The notes under the pieces are model-generated. The model worked only from the letters and a program-made list of their open reading frames with translations. It was not told the origin of the DNA and did no database searches. Positions 1 through 7,721 of a stretch of 15,812 bases of DNA are shown one piece after another. The position numbers were made by a program, and so were the translations under genes. Numbering within the stretch: the first letter of the stretch is position 1; every line of letters begins with the position of its first letter. Source of the stretch: Dunaliella salina (Eukaryota > Chlorophyta > Chlorophyceae > Chlamydomonadales > Dunaliellaceae); the NCBI GenBank assembly GCA_002284615.2, contig MU069762.1:106126-121937 (forward strand), in the 5' to 3' direction.

Positions 1-55
1 GAGTGAGAGAGAGTGAGGAGTAGAGTGAGAGTGAGAGTAAGAGTGAGAGTGAGTA
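1..55. repeat. GAGTGA/GAGAGT simple repeat
   Basis: The window opens in a purine-rich imperfect hexamer tract built from gagtga and gagagt units, which fades after about base 55. It is probably the end of a longer simple repeat that continues to the left of the window. Confidence 0.85.
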
Positions 56-578
56 TGCAAGCGTGTGCATGAGCAGGCATGCTCATGCTTAGCCATGCTT
101 GTGAGCAGGCTGGGGGATTCCAAGAGCTTAAACAAGCACGCAAGCAATGTTGTGGGATGCTCTTGGCAGACAAGGTTCACTCGTTCCTTGCAATGTGTAC
201 CAGGAGAGCCTGGCCATGTAACACCCATCCAGCATCTAACAAAGCAAGCATGCTGCAGGAAGGAAAAGTTTAAGTTGGGTCCGATGAGAAAGTTTGAATG
301 CAGTTTTTGGGCCGTTGCAGAAAGAGGGATCAAATTTCTTTGCAGCCTCAAGATATGCCTGAGAAAAAGCTGGGACCATCCAGAAAGAGTAAATGATGTG
401 GAAGGCATGGTAGCATATTGTTCAAGGAGGCATTAAACAATGTAGTAGTCTTGATCCTAAAGATGCTTCACAGCATTCTGAAAAAACGCCTCTTTCTTTT
501 CAGACAGAAGGGCAGATATAATGCAACGGCTCAGATAACAGGAATGAAGTTTGATGCCGAAAGGCTTGTGCTCCAGGG

Positions 579-648
579 AACCTTTTCCTTGTTGGCATGC
601 AAAGATCATTGCTCAGGTCATGATAACAGGGGGGTGTCACAGGGCCTG

Positions 649-730
<82 letters not shown>

Positions 731-834
731 GCGCGCGCATTTTCAGTGTTCCAAAATATTTTTCGAGCCTCCCTGGCCTTGCCTCCCCCAAACCTTTGCC
801 TTGTTGGCATGCAATGACTACAGCTCAGGTCACG
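579..834 (+). repeat. 44-bp direct repeats flanking a CA microsatellite
   Basis: Bases 579-622 and 791-834 are direct copies of a 44-bp sequence, each containing ccttgttggcatgcaa and then gctcaggtca, with roughly 80% identity. They lie 212 bp apart and bracket the CA microsatellite. This suggests a local tandem duplication into which the dinucleotide tract expanded, or a two-copy minisatellite. Confidence 0.75.
650..729 (+). repeat. (CA)40 microsatellite
   Basis: Forty uninterrupted CA units, followed by a short alternating GC run (agcgcgcgc, 730-738). The perfect repetition suggests recent length instability. Alternating purine-pyrimidine sequence of this kind can adopt Z-DNA, but nothing here shows a function. 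Confidence 0.98.
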
Positions 835-870
835 CAGCTGCCTCACTTTTTTGACTGCTGTCTGCATTAG

Positions 871-895
871 CACTCTTGCCTGTGCTGGAATGCTT
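871..895 (+). CDS. Candidate micro-exon upstream of transporter exon 1
   Basis: A pyrimidine-rich stretch ending in cattag precedes 871, and a gtgctg donor follows 895. The 25 bases read HSCLCWNA plus one base. That base joined to the AT at 937 makes Tyr, giving ...CWNAYLHLSVAFIQ, which resembles the N-x-AYLhxSVAFIQ signature of the KVAG-type TPT family. The implied intron (896-936) is only 41 nt, which is unusually short, and the family normally has one more residue between Asn and Tyr. The call is therefore tentative. An in-frame TAG at 868-870 prevents leftward extension. The competing choice is 77-100. Confidence 0.3.
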
Positions 896-936
896 GTGCT
901 GATGACCACCTCTGCTGGATGATGATGTGGTTGCAG

Positions 937-965
937 ATTTACATCTCAGTGTGGCGTTCATTCAG
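937..965 (+). CDS. Transporter exon (29 nt micro-exon)
   Basis: Acceptor ggttgcag ends at 936 and donor gtgtgt starts at 966. Two bases (AT) complete a split codon, then nine codons read LHLSVAFIQ and end in phase 0, directly continuing with ILKSF of the next exon. The peptide is the family's conserved segment preceding the substrate-site helix. A neighbouring frame is also open, so identification rests on the peptide match and the phase. Confidence 0.75.
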
Positions 966-3900
966 GTGTGTTCAAAAAAGAAAGCCTGTTAGTCCATCTC
1001 ATTGAAAGCCTGTGCACAAGAGCGTATGTGTAGGTGTTGTTGCGCGCGTACGCGTGCAGTATGAATGGTGGGGTTCCTCTTGTACATCTCTTGCTTGGTT
1101 TTCAAAAGGCCACTGTGTGATCCTGATCAATACGTGAGCTGCTCAAGTATGGCAGCAACTTATTGCTATGTTCTTTCATGTGATGTCCTAAGAAGGTGAA
1201 AGGTGACTCACTTCCCCAGAGCAAAAGGCGCTCACGCCCTGCCCGCAATTTTGCTGTCAGCCTAAGGAAGTTAAGGGAGTAATACAAATGTGCATACTTT
1301 TTTTCTCACACTCTGCGGCCGTCATCGATGCACAGCACAACATTTGTATGAAGCATTTGTGGTGTGGCTTCAGTTCTGAAGTCTATCTGCAGAAGGGCCT
1401 CTTCCCTTTTCCAGACTACCCATTCAAAGGCAAAGCAGATGATGTGTTACACAGCTTTCAAGGTTACAAGGTTACAAGGCATCCAGTCAAAACAACTGAC
1501 TGCTAGCCTGATAACCTTTACACAGCTTTCTCCTCCCTTTCCTTTCAAAACCTTTTCCTGCCTGTTGACCCTGGCTAGCGTCCCAATCGACAACTCACAT
1601 ACTGATGCTCAAAATTCGTGTGTGAGCTCACTTTCCCCTTTGGAGCAACCCCCATTTTGCTGCACAGAACTGCACTGCTCCTATCCTCCGTGCCCAATCC
1701 GTGCCCTTTATCAATGAAACAAAATTGTTTGGGAATTGGGATTGGGTTTGAAGTAGTCATGAGAGCAATAAGATGTCTGCATGCCTGTATTTATATGGAA
1801 TAATCATGGAAGATCACAGAATCTGAAGCACTATGTTTCTTAAAACAACCGAGTGCAGATGTGCGAGGCCATTAAAATGTGTCACCACAAGCTTGGTAAT
1901 GGAAAATAAGGAAGGACCCCAGTGTTTGAATTGCAGGTTGCTGAAACAGCACCCCTGATGGCGCCTGAGTGTGAGCATGGTCATGGAAGAAAAAAGAGAT
2001 GCAGGGACTGCAGCATTCGGCGCAGGGAAGAAAAAAGAGATGCAGGGACTGCAGCATTCGGCGCATGGAAGAAAAAAGAGATGCAGGGACTGCAGCATTC
2101 TGCGTGAGCATGGTCATGGAAGAAAAAAGAGATGCAGAGGGGCTGCAGCATTCAGGGCAGGCAATCCAGGTTGACCGGCAAAAGAGATCACAAAAGAAAA
2201 CTGGAAGCATGTGTTCATGCATCTGAAGGAGACTGGAAGGCCAAGATGTCAGAGAGGAAAGGATACCCTTCCCTGCCGCTTTACCTACCTTCAGTGGCAG
2301 CTTTACCTGCCTACAGATTAGCTGAAATAAAAAGCCTATGAAATCTAGTAGGGAGCTTTGGTGTAGAGCCCGTCCGACGACAGCGCTATTGGCATCATTG
2401 TGGCTTGATTTTTCTGCGCAATGCATGTAAATACAGGTTAAATTCATTGATGATATTTAATGGCAAAAGCTCTGTCGCTATCAACAAACGCACTGTACTG
2501 CAATGACTTTGGCTGCTTTTCATTTGCATTCTCTTTTTGCAAACCTACAAATGTGAAAACAACTTGAGGCACTTGTGGACTGCAATGAAGTTGGTTGCTT
2601 TTCATTTAAATTCTCATCCTGCAAACTTGCGAGTGTGAAAACGCCTTGAGGCATATGGGCTGCAATGGAGTTGGTTGCTATCCATTTAAATTCTCATCCT
2701 GCAAACTTGCAAACTTGAAAACACCTTGAGGCACATGGGCTGCAATGAAGTAGATTGCTTTTCATTTGCATTCTCATCCTGCAAACTCGCAAGTCTGAAA
2801 ACACCCAGCAGAAGCAAACGGACAGCAACAAAACTGGCTGCTTTTTATTTGCATTCTCAACCTCCAAACTTGCTTGTGTCAAAACACCACGAGGCATGTG
2901 ACCTGTCCAAAAGTGTGCGTGAAAGTTGCTATGATGTTGCTGCTAACAACTTTTTCTGTGCCTTGCTTTTTTTCTGCAGATTCTGAAGTCCTTCACCCCC
3001 GCGCTCACACTGTGCTTGTGTGTGATAGTGGGGCTAGAAAGGATGCAGGCTCCGCTTGTGTGGAGCTTGCTGCTCATAGCTGTGGGGACTTCGAGGTACT
3101 TCATGGACTGCACACAAGATGCTGGTGGTCAAATTTCTGCTCTTCCAGGAACTATTTTTGCTCTATTTGAACCTACCTCCCTGTCGCTGCTTTTCTACAT
3201 GTCGAGCTTCTTGTGCTGGCCACACTTGAAAAGAAATCGAAGGTGCCTCCACATCTTTTCCACTCTCAGCACGTCACTGCTGTAGCTGTACACATTTCCT
3301 CTCCACTCTCAACTTACCACTGTTGAAGCTGTATGCACCTTAACCTTGACCGTCAGCCTACCAGCGCTGAAGCTGCATGCACCTATATCTCCGCTCTCAG
3401 CCTGCCACTGCTTATGCTGGATCCTTCATCTTCACCCTTAGCTCACCAGGGCCATTCCTGTCTGCACCTTTACCTCCACTCTCAGACTACCACTGCTAAT
3501 GCTGCATATTCTTCTGGTTAATACATGCAGTGCTGTGTTGGTGGAGAGCGCCACGCCCACCTTCCAGCCTATAGGCATCTTGCTGTTCCTGGGTAGCAGC
3601 TCAACAGAGGCTGCACGTGTGGTGGGCACGGAGGTGCTACTGGGCAGCAGCAGGTGTGTGGTTGTGTGTGGTGGTTTAGCAGTAGGTGTGTGGTGGTTTA
3701 GCAGTAGGTATGTGGTGGTTTGTGGTGGCTCAGCAGTACAGATGTGTGGTGGTTCAGCATTATAGGTGTGTGGTGGTTCAGCAGCATAGGTGTGTGGTGG
3801 TTCAGCAGTATAGGTGTGTGGTGGTTCAGCAGTATAGGTGTATGGTGGTTCAGCAGTATAGGTGTGTGGTGGTTCAGCAGTACAGGTGTGTGGTGGTTCA

Positions 3901-6308
3901 GCAATATAGGTGTGTGGTGGTTCAGCAGTAGGTGTGTGTGGTGTCTCAGCAGTAGGTGTGTGGTGGTTCAGCAGTAGGTATGTGGTGGTTCAGGAGTATA
4001 GGTGTGTGGTGGTGTGAAGGGGTGATTGGCAGGTCTCTGATAGTGAGCATGGGGGAGATTCGAGACTGTGGTAGGTGCAAAATGGGTGGTAGGGGTGGTG
4101 GGCACAGGGGCGCTCCTGTTGGTAGAGGTGCATCGGGTGGTGGGCAGTGAGGTACTCCAGATGTGTGCGATGGATTCATGCCTACTTGGCTTTGAGCAGC
4201 AATGCTTGGTTTATTTTGGCAGGGATGTGCTCTGAGCTTCGGGAAGGGGAGCACCGTGTGCTGGGCCCCTTGGACAACATATTGTGCTGGGCCTCTCTGG
4301 CAGCACTCTGTGCCTTGTGGACCACATTGTGTGCTGGGCCTCTTGGGTTGCACTGTGCTCAAGGCCCCTTGGGCTGAGCTATGCTCTGGGCCTCCAGGGC
4401 AGCACTGTGCTCTAGGCCTCTGGGGTTGTACTTTGCTCTGGGCCTCTGGGTTGCACTGTGTGCTGGGCCTCTTGGGTTGCACTGTGCTCTAGGCCTCTGG
4501 GGTTGTACTTTGCTCTGGGCCTCCAGGGCAGCAGCACTGTGCTCTAGGCCTCTTGGGTTGCACTGTGCTCTAGGCCTCTGGGGCTGCGCTATGCCCTTGG
4601 CTTCCTGGGCAGCACTGTGTTCTAGGCCTCAGGGGATGCGCTATGCTCTGGGCCTCCAGGGCAGCACTGTGGTCTAGGCCTCTTGGGTTGCACTGTGCTC
4701 TGGGGCTCTGGGGCTGCGCTACGCTCTTGGCTTCCTGGGCAGCACTGTGTGCTAGGCCTCTCACGTAGCATCCACCTCCCTCTTAAGGGCCAATGAACGG
4801 AAGCCACCAGTGTATGCCAGCCTTGCCTGAGCATCCATGCCTGCCTTGTGAGAGCACCAGTGTCCTGCGTATTACCCAAGTCTGCCTTTTAACTTGGCAT
4901 GAATAGGTCTAGCCCAAAGAGCAGCATGTAAGGAATTGCCATTGGAGACCAAATGGTACGAATTGCAATAGCGCGCTCCAAATAGTTTGGGCCTCAAGAG
5001 CAGCTACATGTGATGAAGGAGGCAGATGCACATGTGTTGTGCCTTGAGATATGAAAGGGGAGGGAGCGTGAGGACACATGCGCCAGAACACACATGCCTT
5101 TAAAGCTAGGAGAAGGCACACGTTCTCTCAGGACTTCATTCCATGCAGTTGGGATGCCCATGGCATCTAGATCCGTCAGGCCCAGCACGTCCACAAAACC
5201 AGCAAGATTCAAGTCCAGCATGTCCTTCCACAATCTCAGCTTCGTCCAAGGTCCTCCTTTTTTACCATGCCTTCGCGTTTGTGTACTACCCTTGCAGGTT
5301 CAATCCCGTGGAGACGCTAGTTTATGTGGGGGTAGGTCTGCGTGCCTGGAGCACGTACCCTTCTTGACTTGTGCATCTTGCCTGAGAGACAGACCGCCGC
5401 AACACCCACCTAAATATGGAGACCAACCAAAGCAACACGTACCTCGTCTGGGTGGGAGGGGGTGCCTCCACCATCAGATTCCCCAGCAGACCTTGACCGG
5501 GAGTGGGAGCCCCCGCTCGTGGCCCTGATCACAGCGGACGCCGACCTGCACATTGAAATTGAAGCAGGATGAGCTGCTTGTAGAGCTTCTGCAGCTGTGA
5601 TTCCATCTATGTTGCTGCATCAGTTTTGACGCCCGTGTGTGTGTGTGTGTTGCTGCTGTGCAGGCACCAACCGCAGCAGTGCTGCTGCTGCTAAGCTTAG
5701 CATTTGAGGGGGAGATATTTTGGGGGTCAGCAGGGGCGGTGCTGGCGCAGCATCCCATACCGTTCCTCTACGCATTCGCGCTATCATTCTTGGTGAGTGG
5801 TTCAGGGCTAAGACACACGGAGAGGTTCCTGTATACACTTGCGCTATCATTTTTGGTGAGTGGTTCGGGCCTCAGGCACACGGGGAGGAGAGCTTGCGTG
5901 ACTCACCAGGCCTTCAAAGAAAGTCCATTTCTAGGAGGTATGCGTAGTGAGGGGTGCCAAAAAGTTGTTCATTGGCTCACGTAATAACCAGGTCTGAAAC
6001 AGTGCACGGTGGCCCTCGTGTACACAGACCTGCAAATGGAAAATGCACCATGTGTGTCAGATTTTCTTCCACCTGCGTGCTCACAGGTGAATCTTTCTGC
6101 GTATTGGGCCATCCAGAGCACCAGCTCGCTCACGTTCAAGGTGGCAGGCTGCCTTAAGAACCTGGGCGTTATCTTGTATGGCATGGTTTTCATGCTGGAG
6201 CGCGTAACCCTCCTGCAGTTTGTTGGATACGGCGCCTCCGTGGCAGGATTTGCTCTATACACACACACCCAGCTGCAAAGGAAGCTGCAGGCTGCTGCAA
6301 AGCAGTGA
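937..6308 (+). CDS. TPT-family sugar-phosphate/nucleotide-sugar translocator, 5' partial, six exons
   Basis: Spliced coding region 937-965, 2980-3095, 3531-3653, 5298-5331, 5664-5792, 6087-6308, all with GT donors and AG acceptors and matching phases (0, 2, 2, 0, 0). It gives 216 codons to TGA 6306-6308, about the C-terminal two thirds of a ~300-350 aa transporter. Family marks in order: LHLSVAFIQ (1-9); ILKSFTPAL and GLE, the membrane helix after the conserved Lys (10-30); EAARVV helix (about 69-74); FNPVETL, equivalent to the LNPIT loop motif (90-96); and SLTFKVAG(C)LK, the KVAG-type signature, followed by a final YGASVAGFALY helix (about 155-200). The tail ends QRKLQAAAKQ; the dilysine-like KLQAAAKQ is not a canonical KKxx retrieval signal. 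Such proteins are multi-helix Golgi, ER or plastid antiporters exchanging phosphorylated sugars or nucleotide-sugars; substrate and compartment cannot be told from this. The first ~100 residues are missing. The family call is confident, and exon edges are supported by phase consistency rather than cDNA. Confidence 0.85.
1985..2158 (+). repeat. 41-bp minisatellite, 4 copies
   Basis: Units begin with ggaagaaaaaagagatgcag and continue ggactgcagcattcggcgca. Starts are at 1985, 2026, 2067 and 2118. The first three are spaced by exactly 41 bp. The last spacing is 51 because the leader gtgagcatggtcat that precedes the first unit is repeated before the fourth, which points to a larger segmental duplication. 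Confidence 0.92.
2498..2902 (+). repeat. ~80-bp minisatellite, 5 copies
   Basis: Degenerate units carry ctgcaatgaagt, gcttttcattt, attctcatcctgcaaact and aaaacaccttgaggca. Starts are near 2498, 2580, 2660, 2740 and 2823 (periods 80-83). Divergence rises towards the right-hand copy, which ends about 75 bp before the acceptor of the exon at 2980. Confidence 0.9.
2980..3095 (+). CDS. Transporter exon encoding the ILKSFTPAL helix
   Basis: A strong pyrimidine tract ends in ttttctgcag at 2979. Thirty-eight codons read ILKSFTPALTLCLCVIVGLE and onward to LLLIAVGTS, then two bases AG. Donor gtactt at 3096 is weak but gives the phase 2 that the next exon needs (AG+T = Ser). Two hydrophobic helices separated by the short ERMQAP loop match the middle of the TPT domain. 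Confidence 0.85.
3245..3512 (+). repeat. 43-44-bp minisatellite, 6 copies
   Basis: The repeated core is ccactctcag, followed by ccactgctgaagctg and tgcacct. The end of the ctcag core recurs at 3269, 3312, 3356, 3400, 3441 and 3485. The array fills most of the 435-nt intron between the exons ending at 3095 and starting at 3531, stopping about 20 bp before the acceptor. Confidence 0.85.
3531..3653 (+). CDS. Transporter exon encoding the EAARVV helix
   Basis: Acceptor acatgcag ends at 3530. One base completes Ser, then 40 codons run from AVLVES through IGILLFLGSSSTEAARVVG to VLLGSS, with AG left over. The EAxRxV motif corresponds to the family's conserved EATRLV/EALRLV helix. The donor cagcag|gtgtgtgg at 3654 is the first unit of a 24-bp repeat array that contains many similar sites. 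Confidence 0.85.
3645..4016 (+). repeat. 24-bp minisatellite (GGTGTGTGGTGGTTCAGCAG), ~15 copies
   Basis: The unit is ggtgtgtggtggttcagcag plus tata. The ttcag core recurs every 24 bp from 3753 to about 3947, then twice at 22 bp. The period is a multiple of three and stop-free, so octapeptide open frames arise on both strands; I regard them as non-coding. The array begins at the splice donor of the preceding exon, whose cagcag|gtgtgtgg is itself unit-like. Confidence 0.93.
4255..4764 (+). repeat. 26-bp minisatellite (CTGGGCCTCTTGGGTTGCACTGTG), ~19 copies
   Basis: The ggcctc core recurs at 4389, 4415, 4441, 4466, 4492 and 4518 with 25-26-bp spacing, alternating ctctgggcctccagggcagc and ctctaggcctcttgggttgc subtypes. 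This is a higher-order pattern of roughly 52-103 bp. It lies in the same intron as the 24-bp array. The proline- and glutamine-rich minus-strand frames over it are repeat artefacts. Confidence 0.92.
4765..5297 (+). other. Intron remainder
   Basis: This is the end of the 1,644-nt intron that also carries the 24- and 26-bp arrays. No repeat or extra family-matching exon was seen between 4765 and the acceptor at 5297. Confidence 0.6.
5298..5331 (+). CDS. Transporter exon (34 nt) encoding FNPVETLVYVG
   Basis: Acceptor ctacccttgcag ends at 5297 and donor gtaggt starts at 5332. The first base completes Arg (AG+G), followed by eleven codons, FNPVETLVYVG. This aligns with the LNPITSLYYIAP element of the family; the Ala-Pro is supplied by the next exon. 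Confidence 0.85.
5664..5792 (+). CDS. Transporter exon with duplicated 3' end
   Basis: Acceptor gctgctgtgcag ends at 5663, after a (GT)8 run (5635-5650). Forty-three codons run from APTAAVLLLLSLAFEGEIF to YAFALSFL, in phase 0 at both ends. Donor gtgagt starts at 5793. A second, equally good gtgagt donor at 5856 lies in a 63-bp duplicate and would extend the exon in frame by 21 codons. I chose the first site because FALSFL|VNLSAYW gives normal family spacing. Confidence 0.8.
5762..5887 (+). repeat. 63-bp tandem duplication spanning an exon end and its splice donor
   Basis: Copy 1 (5762-5824) and copy 2 (5825-5887) share gttcct, gcgctatcatt, ttggtgagtggttc and cacacgg at about 80% identity. 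Each contains the coding tail ALSFL followed by a gtgagt donor. The period is 21 codons with no stop, so both donors (5793 and 5856) keep the frame with the next exon. Confidence 0.92.
6087..6308 (+). CDS. Transporter terminal exon
   Basis: Acceptor gcgtgctcacag ends at 6086. Seventy-three codons and TGA encode VNLSAYWAIQSTSSLTFKVA and the last membrane helices, including GVILYGMVFMLERVTLLQF and GYGASVAGFALY. These are the most recognisable features of the KVAG-type TPT family. The frame is uninterrupted up to the stop. Confidence 0.9.
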   Translation: MNLSAYWAIQSTSSLTFKVAGCLKNLGVILYGMVFMLERVTLLQFVGYGASVAGFALYTHTQLQRKLQAAAKQ

Positions 6309-6414
6309 AAGCTATGATGCGATGGGATTTCATGGATAAATTGATGACAGGTTGAATGCGTGGACTGCCATGCCTTTTCATATTGGTAAAGAACTTGCTT
6401 GCTTACTCCATGTG

Positions 6415-6419
6415 TGTAA
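6415..6419 (+). terminator. Candidate TGTAA polyadenylation signal of the transporter
   Basis: TGTAA lies 107 bases after the stop codon at 6308. TGTAA is the usual poly(A) signal in chlorophycean algae (established knowledge), normally 10-20 bases before the cleavage site. No transcript evidence is available in the sequence. Confidence 0.4.
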
Positions 6420-6450
6420 GGTACCTCTTTGCATGCTTACTTTTTTTCAC

Positions 6451-6469
6451 GCTTGCTTGCTTGCTTGCT
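6451..6469 (+). repeat. (GCTT)n short tract
   Basis: About five GCTT units follow an eight-base T run downstream of the transporter's stop codon. Confidence 0.85.
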
Positions 6470-6500
6470 AAGAGCTTAGAAATCCCCTGTGGGTCATTTT

Positions 6501-6532
6501 GGCTGCAGGTGAGGGTGGCTGCAGGTGAGGGT
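6501..6532 (+). repeat. 16-bp tandem repeat, two copies
   Basis: ggctgcaggtgagggt occurs twice in perfect tandem. Each copy includes a donor-like aggtgagg, but there is no neighbouring coding exon. Confidence 0.9.
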
Positions 6533-7272
6533 GGTTCATGTGTTTTGCCACTGTGTCCGTCGAGGAAATCTCGATGATCTGAACAGTAATCTGTAGAGCA
6601 TTGCTGATAACCTGATCTTCAACCATTGATCCAATTTACCACAGGAGGCTCCGAGGTATGATACCGCAAAGGCAGCCACTTCTTTTTACTATGATCATAC
6701 CATCAGAGGGTTGCATTTCATGTATACACACAGGAGGGCAAAAAAAGTTCCAGGATGTCGTGTCAAGTTTTCAGGTGGCACCCCCTTACCCGCCCACCCA
6801 CCCCAAAACCCCCCTTCCAGTGCCCCAATCGAGACAACAAGGGCACCAATCTACTCCTCTTTGAATTCCCCGTCCATCTGCATACTCATTGCAATCAAAC
6901 ATTGAGTTGGAGCAGAGTCAAAGGAACGAATTCCCATGCAAACCTGCCCTTTCAGGCACCCACAGCTGGCTTGCAAGTCCAAAAACTGCTCTTCTGACTT
7001 CACCATGCAAGGGCATTACACACTGTCAGTATCATGGAAGTTCGGATTTATTTGCGGCTGTTGCCTTAACACCCCCAGCAACCTACACCCATGCGCATGT
7101 GGCACTGACTCTGATTCATGCACAGAGGACCCCCCCCCCCCCCTCTTTAGAATTCTGTATTGGCTCAAAAAAATTATGGAGAGGGGGGGTTCCAACAAAG
7201 TCGGAGCCCCCCATAACCACCCACCACCTTCTCCAATTGAACCCATATACATACATTTATAGACCTCGATGA
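6533..7272. other. No gene recognised
   Basis: Short overlapping open frames occur but none resembles a known domain. The stretch is C-rich in places (6779-6820) and holds a run of 14 C (7130-7143), followed 40 bp later by seven G (7183-7189). That arrangement could fold back as a C/G hairpin or form a G-quadruplex on the minus strand. I see no RNA gene. Confidence 0.6.
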
Positions 7273-7505
7273 GAGGATTCAGAATGTAAGGTTTCTAAGA
7301 AGACATTACGTCCAAAAGTTATGACTTGCCACCCTCCTGTTATTCCTCATATAAAAAGGGCACCAGGAATGCTTCTTGAACGTCATCTTGGACATGAGGG
7401 CCGGAAAGGATATGGGGTGGCAATTATAGCTTCTCCATGGGTATCTATTTCTTTTCTGTGTTTCTGAGTCATTGCGGACAGTCCGGATAAAAGCTAACAG
7501 TGTCT

Positions 7506-7565
7506 CCTTTTCCTTGATTGATGTAGGGAGAGTTTTTCTGCCTACATTTTTCTTTTTTTCTTTCT
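7506..7565 (+). repeat. ~60-bp dispersed repeat, copy 1
   Basis: ccttttccttgattgatgta, then gggagag and ttctgcctac followed by a T-rich tail. It matches the copies at 8446-8507 (inverted) and 8582-8645 (direct), and sits inside the block that interrupts the endonuclease remnant. Confidence 0.75.
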
Positions 7566-7676
7566 AACGAAACAACATATTACGTTTACTCATAATGTTT
7601 TAATATGTGCCGCATACATCAACCCCCAAAGTCAATAATACAAGAGATCACATTGACAATTTGTTCTATTCCCTAG

Positions 7677-7680
<4 letters not shown>

Positions 7681-7718
<38 letters not shown>
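7681..7718 (+). repeat. (CA)19 microsatellite
   Basis: Nineteen uninterrupted CA units followed by atcacacc. The tract lies in the insert between the two halves of the endonuclease remnant. Confidence 0.98.

Positions 7719-7721
<3 letters not shown>

Larger units (their letters stand above)
56..870. other. Non-coding, probably intron or 5' gene region
   Basis: No convincing coding exon was recognised here. The stretch holds a 44-bp direct repeat pair and a long CA tract, listed separately. Open frames through the CA tract are artefacts, because a dinucleotide repeat has no stop in any frame. One short segment (77-100), followed by a good donor gtgagc at 101, could encode the residues just before exon 1 of the transporter, but its upstream acceptor lacks a pyrimidine tract. 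Since the transporter is incomplete at its N-terminus, this region is most likely intron or contains short exons I could not resolve. Confidence 0.5.
966..2979 (+). other. Large intron with two minisatellites
   Basis: By the exon model this 2,014-nt stretch is one intron. It contains a (GGTTACAA)2 motif near 1464-1480, a 41-bp repeat array (1985-2158) and an ~80-bp array (2498-2902). The 191-codon minus-strand open frame over 1872-2447 is produced by the 41-bp repeat and has no recognisable domain. I see no exon of the transporter family here, and none is needed to keep the protein continuous. Confidence 0.65.

Noticed and set aside
77..100. Alternative transporter exon ending at the gtgagc donor at 101
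   Set aside because: The phase would fit and it would read MLMLSHA before Tyr, but the acceptor lacks a pyrimidine tract, and the Asn expected two residues before the AY pair is missing. Kept only as an alternative to 871-895.
490..622. Possible exon after the ctctttcttttcag acceptor at 504
   Set aside because: The acceptor looks good, but the peptide (GRYNATAQITGMKFDAERLV) does not match the transporter family and no donor with a suitable phase was found.
500..909. Open frames of poly-His-Thr and poly-Cys-Val over the CA tract on both strands
   Set aside because: A pure dinucleotide repeat is stop-free in every frame; the flanks show no protein-like sequence.
1872..2447. 191-codon minus-strand open frame
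   Set aside because: It is built from the 41-bp minisatellite and lies in the traced intron; no domain and no splice or start context.
3686..3977. Octapeptide-repeat protein (VVVQQYRC type) or a CRISPR array
   Set aside because: The 24-bp units are contiguous with no unique spacers, so it is not CRISPR. The open frames exist only because the period is a multiple of three, and the array is intronic.
3946..4482. 178-codon minus-strand Pro/Gln-rich open frame
   Set aside because: Shadow of the 24- and 26-bp repeats; the reading frame drifts through repeat units and matches nothing.
4202..4492. Possible exon after ttattttggcag near 4222
   Set aside because: It runs straight into the 26-bp repeat, and the flanking exons already join in phase without it.
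5969..6268. 99-codon minus-strand frame over the terminal transporter exon
   Set aside because: Antisense of a well-supported coding exon; no family resemblance.
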